This document shows, one piece after another, positions 4,697 to 5,997 of a stretch of DNA of 5,997 nt. Source of the stretch: an uncultured Hyphomicrobiales bacterium (GTDB lineage Bacteria > Pseudomonadota > Alphaproteobacteria > Rhizobiales > Beijerinckiaceae); assembly GCA_903916165.1 (NCBI GenBank), contig CAIWVR010000177.1:1-5997 (forward strand). Direction: 5' to 3'. Made by a program: the position numbers and the translations under genes. Numbering within the stretch: the first letter of the stretch is position 1; every line of letters begins with the position of its first letter. Below the pieces are notes generated by a model. It worked only from the letters and a program-made list of their open reading frames with translations. It was not told the DNA's origin and ran no database searches.

Positions 4697-5997
4697 ATGT
4701 CGCGCACCCAAGTTTCCGGCCTGTCCGTCGCCACCGTCCTGCACGATTTCCTCGTCAGGGAGGCCCTCCCCGGCACGGGCGTGACGGCGGAGGCCTTCTT
4801 CACCGGGCTCGCCGGCCTGATCGGCGACCTCGCCCCGAAAAATGCGGCGCTGCTGGCGCATCGCGACGGGCTGCAAGAAAAGATCGACGCCTGGCACAAG
4901 GCCCGCAAGGGCACCGCACACGATTCAGTCGCCTATCGCGCCATGCTCAAGGAAATCGGCTATCTGCGCGATGCGCCCGCCGCCTTCGGCGTGCAGACGC
5001 AGAACATCGACAACGAGATCGCCCATCTCGCCGGCCCGCAGCTCGTGGTGCCCATGTCGAACGCCCGCTATGCCCTGAACGCTGCCAATGCGCGCTGGGG
5101 CAGCCTGTATGACGCGCTCTACGGCACGGACGCCGTGGTCACCGACGCGCCGGGCAAGGGTTATGACAAGACCCGCGGCGACAGGGTGATCGCGGTCGCC
5201 AAGATCGCCCTCGACAAGATCGCGCCGCTCGCATCCGGCTCGCATGCCGACGCCTCGGGCTACATGATCCAGAATGGCGCCCTTGTGCCCGCCCTGGCCG
5301 ATCCCGCGCAGCTTGCGGGCTGGCTCGGCACCGAGAGCGCGCCCCATATCGTGCTGCTCAAGCACAATGGCATCCATGCCGAGATCCATATCGACCGCAC
5401 CCACCCCATCGGCCGCGACGACAGGGCTGGCGTCTCCGACGTCGTGCTGGAATCGGCGCTGTCGACTATCATGGACATGGAAGATTCCGTCGCCGCCGTG
5501 GACGCCGACGACAAGACCGACGTCTATCGCAACTGGCTCGGCCTGATGAAGGGCACGCTGTCGGCGGCCTTCGAAAAGGGCGGCAGGACGCTGCAGCGCA
5601 AGCTGAACGCAGATCGCGTCTATGACAGCGTGCAGGGCAAGGTCACCCTGCCCGGCCGCAGCCTGATGCTGGTGCGCAATGTCGGCCACCACATGTACAC
5701 CGACGCGGTGACCGCCGCCGACGGGAAGGAAATCCCGGAAGGCCTGCTCGACGCCGCCGTCAGCATCATGATCGGCATACACGATCTCAATGGCGCGGGC
5801 GCGCTCAGGAACAGCCGCACGGGATCGATCTATATCGTCAAGCCGAAGATGCACGGGCCCGACGAAGTGGCCTTTGCCAACGAAATCTTCGGCCGTGTCG
5901 AAACCATGCTCGGCCTCAAGCCCAACACGGTCAAGATGGGCATCATGGATGAGGAGCGCCGCACCACGGTCAATCTCGCCGCCTGTATCCAGGCCGC
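4697..5997 (+). CDS. glcB: Malate synthase G, 5' part (continues past the window)
   Basis: The enzyme condenses glyoxylate with acetyl-CoA to give malate and CoA, completing the glyoxylate shunt or glycolate use in the cytoplasm. The window holds 433 complete codons of a protein usually about 720-730 residues long; the frame is open at the right edge. Recognisable G-isoform blocks are [48 protein letters not shown] (around residue 259 onward), [12 protein letters not shown] and [13 protein letters not shown]. Catalytic Arg327 (RNVGHH) corresponds to E. coli Arg338. The Mg-binding Glu lies in the DEER motif (Glu419/Glu420). The second Mg ligand and the catalytic-base Asp (E. coli Asp631) fall beyond the window, so their integrity cannot be judged. 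The ATG at 4697 has AAGGAG at 4683-4688, 8 bp upstream. The 157-bp leader carries a stem-loop and a palindrome, which suggests separate regulation. Confidence 0.95.
   Translation, partial: MSRTQVSGLSVATVLHDFLVREALPGTGVTAEAFFTGLAGLIGDLAPKNAALLAHRDGLQEKIDAWHKARKGTAHDSVAYRAMLKEIGYLRDAPAAFGVQTQNIDNEIAHLAGPQLVVPMSNARYALNAANARWGSLYDALYGTDAVVTDAPGKGYDKTRGDRVIAVAKIALDKIAPLASGSHADASGYMIQNGALVPALADPAQLAGWLGTESAPHIVLLKHNGIHAEIHIDRTHPIGRDDRAGVSDVVLESALSTIMDMEDSVAAVDADDKTDVYRNWLGLMKGTLSAAFEKGGRTLQRKLNADRVYDSVQGKVTLPGRSLMLVRNVGHHMYTDAVTAADGKEIPEGLLDAAVSIMIGIHDLNGAGALRNSRTGSIYIVKPKMHGPDEVAFANEIFGRVETMLGLKPNTVKMGIMDEERRTTVNLAACIQA

Noticed and set aside
3547..4914. 455-codon open frame on the minus strand
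   Set aside because: It lies antisense to the whole dioxygenase gene, the intergenic leader and the start of glcB. Its protein is low in recognisable motifs, and the plus-strand proteins are clear family members. This is typical stop-codon depletion in GC-rich antisense frames.
4925..5854. 309-codon open frame on the minus strand
   Set aside because: Antisense to conserved malate synthase G blocks; no domain recognised.

Overview
This 6 kb window is GC-rich and densely packed, and looks like chromosomal DNA of an alphaproteobacterium, probably of the Hyphomicrobiales/Rhodobacterales type. The taxonomic call is an inference from base composition, from the TctA, PlcP/glycosyltransferase and malate synthase G proteins, and from PhoB-box-like promoters. 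There is no sign of a phage, an insertion sequence, a CRISPR array or an RNA gene.

Layout. (1) Bases 1-293 hold the last ~96 residues of a tripartite tricarboxylate transporter large membrane subunit (TctA). (2) Bases 294-3502 hold a three-gene lipid-remodelling block. It comprises a GT4 glycosyltransferase (355-1422, +), a metallophosphoesterase of the LpxH/PlcP type (1426-2232, -; tail to tail with the GT4 gene, 3 bp apart), and a GT21 ceramide-glucosyltransferase-like membrane enzyme (2366-3502, +; divergent from the phosphoesterase over a 133 bp intergenic region). (3) Bases 3586-4539 encode a two-domain type I extradiol dioxygenase (catechol 2,3-dioxygenase-like, VOC fold). (4) From 4697 to the window edge is the first 433 codons of malate synthase G (glcB).

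The most interesting part is block 2. In alphaproteobacteria, PlcP-type phosphoesterases release diacylglycerol from membrane phospholipids during phosphate starvation, and GT4 (Agt-like) and GT21 (Pgt-like) enzymes glycosylate that diacylglycerol to make phosphorus-free replacement lipids. Consistent with this, both intergenic regions that serve these genes carry PhoB-box-like sequences. There is one 18-bp box ahead of the GT4 gene. In the divergent region there is a minus-strand box facing the phosphoesterase and a plus-strand series of TCAT/TCAC half-sites in an 11-bp register ending 22 bp before the GT21 start codon. The sites were found by eye and are unscored, but their spacing, gene function and distribution agree.

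The dioxygenase retains the expected iron ligands and the catalytic His and Tyr. However, it appears to have Tyr where classical extradiol enzymes have a conserved second-sphere His (His199 in XylE). It has no other meta-cleavage gene next to it here. The glcB leader has a perfect 12-bp palindrome and a GC-rich stem-loop just upstream of the ribosome binding site.
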